Source: Nigerium sp.
GTDB lineage: Bacteria; Actinomycetota; Actinomycetes; Propionibacteriales; Propionibacteriaceae
Length of the DNA stretch: 64,000 nt
Assembly: GCA_016711325.1 (NCBI GenBank)
Contig: JADJTH010000008.1
Span: forward strand, 186,001-250,000
Reading direction: 5' to 3'
Shown here piece by piece: positions 63,034 through 64,000 of the stretch; within the stretch, counting starts at the first letter, position 1, and each line of letters starts with the position of its first letter. The notes under the pieces are model-generated. The model was not told the origin of the DNA. It was given only the letters and a program-made list of their open reading frames with translations, and did not search any database. The translations under genes and the position numbers were made by a program.

Positions 63034-64000
63034 TCACAGGCCGGCGGCGTCGAAAGCGGCCACCGCCCGCTCCCGCCCGGTCGCGATGAGTTCGCTCGCG
63101 CGATGGAAGTCGAAAGCGGACGCGGTGTCTTGCGGGAACTCGACAAAGACGTCGGGCGGGCTCGCCGCCATGCGGAATCGCGTGATGAGGGACTCGGCCA
63201 CCTCGAGCGAGAGGGACACCACGTCGGTGGTGCGCAGCCCGCGGGGCAGTTCGCCGAAGTCGAAGTCGCGCGGTGCCGGCTCCTCGGTCTGGGGTGCGGC
63301 CGACTGGACAGGAAGGTCGTCGCGCTCGGTCTCGTGCCCCTCCTGGCCGAATCGTTCCGACCACCAGGCTCTCATGCCGCGTACCGTGCCGGACTCGAGC
63401 AGGCCGCGGCGCAGCCGCTCCGTCAACTCGCGGAGCAGGCCTTCGGTCTCATCGGACGCCGTCAGCGGACGGGCGCTGGCCGAGTCGCCGGTGCGGCGTC
63501 CTGACAGCGATACGGCCACCGTCAGGTCGGCGTCCGAGCCGAGTAGCGCATCTACCGGCACGGGATTGAGCAGGCCGCCGTCGGCCAGGAGTCGTCCGGA
63601 CACCATCACCGGCGTGAAGACGGACGGGATCCCGATCGAGGCTCGCATCGCGGTGGCCAGCGACCCGCGCTGGAACCACACCTCCCGGCCGTGCGTGAGA
63701 TCGGTGGCGACCGCGGTGAAGGGAATCGGCAACTCCTCGATGCGGGCGCCCTCCAGAAGGTCGGCGACGCGCTCCATCACCTTCTGGCCCCACAGCGCGC
63801 CCGGCCCGGTAAACGCCGGATCGAGAAGGCGCAGCAGGTCGTGCGGCGCCAGGTCTCGCACCCAATCGGTGTAGGCCGCCAGCTTCCCGGCGGCCTCCAG
63901 GCCGCCGATCACCGCGCCCATGGACGATCCCGCGATGGCGACGATCTCGTGGCCGCGCTCGTGCAGTTCGTCGATCACGCCAATGTGCGTGTAACCGCGC
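63034..64000 (-). CDS. Patatin-like phospholipase family protein (5' end outside window)
   Basis: At least 322 residues. The Ser-Asp dyad is visible: GSSMGAVIGGLEAAG (GxSxG) and LADGGLLNPVPVD (DGG). Upstream codons RGYTHIGVIDEL show that the frame continues past the window edge toward the glycine-rich oxyanion loop. RssA/YlbK-like. C-terminal region after residue ~200 is variable and acidic. Substrate unknown. Confidence 0.9.
   Translation of the reverse strand, partial: RGYTHIGVIDELHERGHEIVAIAGSSMGAVIGGLEAAGKLAAYTDWVRDLAPHDLLRLLDPAFTGPGALWGQKVMERVADLLEGARIEELPIPFTAVATDLTHGREVWFQRGSLATAMRASIGIPSVFTPVMVSGRLLADGGLLNPVPVDALLGSDADLTVAVSLSGRRTGDSASARPLTASDETEGLLRELTERLRRGLLESGTVRGMRAWWSERFGQEGHETERDDLPVQSAAPQTEEPAPRDFDFGELPRGLRTTDVVSLSLEVAESLITRFRMAASPPDVFVEFPQDTASAFDFHRASELIATGRERAVAAFDAAGL

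Overview
This is a high-GC chromosomal segment of an actinomycete. Evidence: a mycothiol-dependent nitroreductase-like protein, paired clpP genes next to clpX, a fused MrpA/B antiporter subunit, an actinobacterial-type malate dehydrogenase and Nei-type glycosylase, frequent GTG starts and ATGA/GTGA gene overlaps. Propionibacteriaceae-like is my guess for the family, not a proven assignment.

Layout. (1) 1-9041: housekeeping genes: 6-phosphogluconate dehydrogenase (cut by the window edge), a DUF4328-like membrane protein, a Nif3-like protein and pepN on the minus strand, then a nitroreductase-like protein, rpiB, a Fpg/Nei glycosylase and an unrecognised 483-aa protein. (2) 9042-26916: a type I-G (formerly I-U) CRISPR-Cas locus with genes csb1(cas7), csb2(cas5-cas6), cas3 with a C-terminal HD domain, csb3(cas8), a cas4-cas1 fusion and cas2. 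It is followed by a 201-bp leader and an array of 60 full repeats plus one truncated repeat. An IS1380 element sits inside a spacer with a 5-bp target duplication. An IS21 element lies between two nearly identical copies of a ~0.8-kb array segment. (3) 27076-28437: a quinone oxidoreductase and two tiny minus-strand DNA-binding-type genes. (4) 28636-38841: a 10.2-kb integrative element in the 3' end of tRNA-Pro(TGG). It carries a tyrosine integrase, an IS630 copy in the last codons of int, an iteron-like inverted repeat, an excisionase-like HTH gene, a prim-pol/D5 helicase, small unknown genes and two exported proteins. It has no virion genes and looks like a satellite or integrative plasmid. 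(5) 38815-46166: tRNA-Pro, tRNA-Gly, tig, clpP1, clpP2, clpX and, convergently, valS. (6) 46234-64000: a DsbA/MauE pair, folC, a DUF4233 protein, ndk, a CPBP protease, the Mrp antiporter operon, ppk2, mdh, a histidine phosphatase, an acetate-type symporter with its DUF485 partner, purU and a patatin-like protein cut by the window edge.

How it fits together. The CRISPR effector and adaptation genes are translationally coupled and point toward the leader end of the array. Degenerate repeats mark the old, distal end. The tRNA-Pro element has the full attachment anatomy: 25-bp core repeats and 18-bp arm-type repeats at both ends. Its copy of the tRNA end changes an A-U pair to a G-U wobble, which shows which end is host-derived.

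Data caution. Nine genes carry one or more single-base indels in or near G/C runs. Two of them are essential or core genes (valS, tig). A ~570-bp block of almost pure G and C (37870-38440) interrupts another gene. The broken genes, including csb2, csb3, int and istA/istB, are therefore more likely sequence errors than true pseudogenes until the bases are checked.
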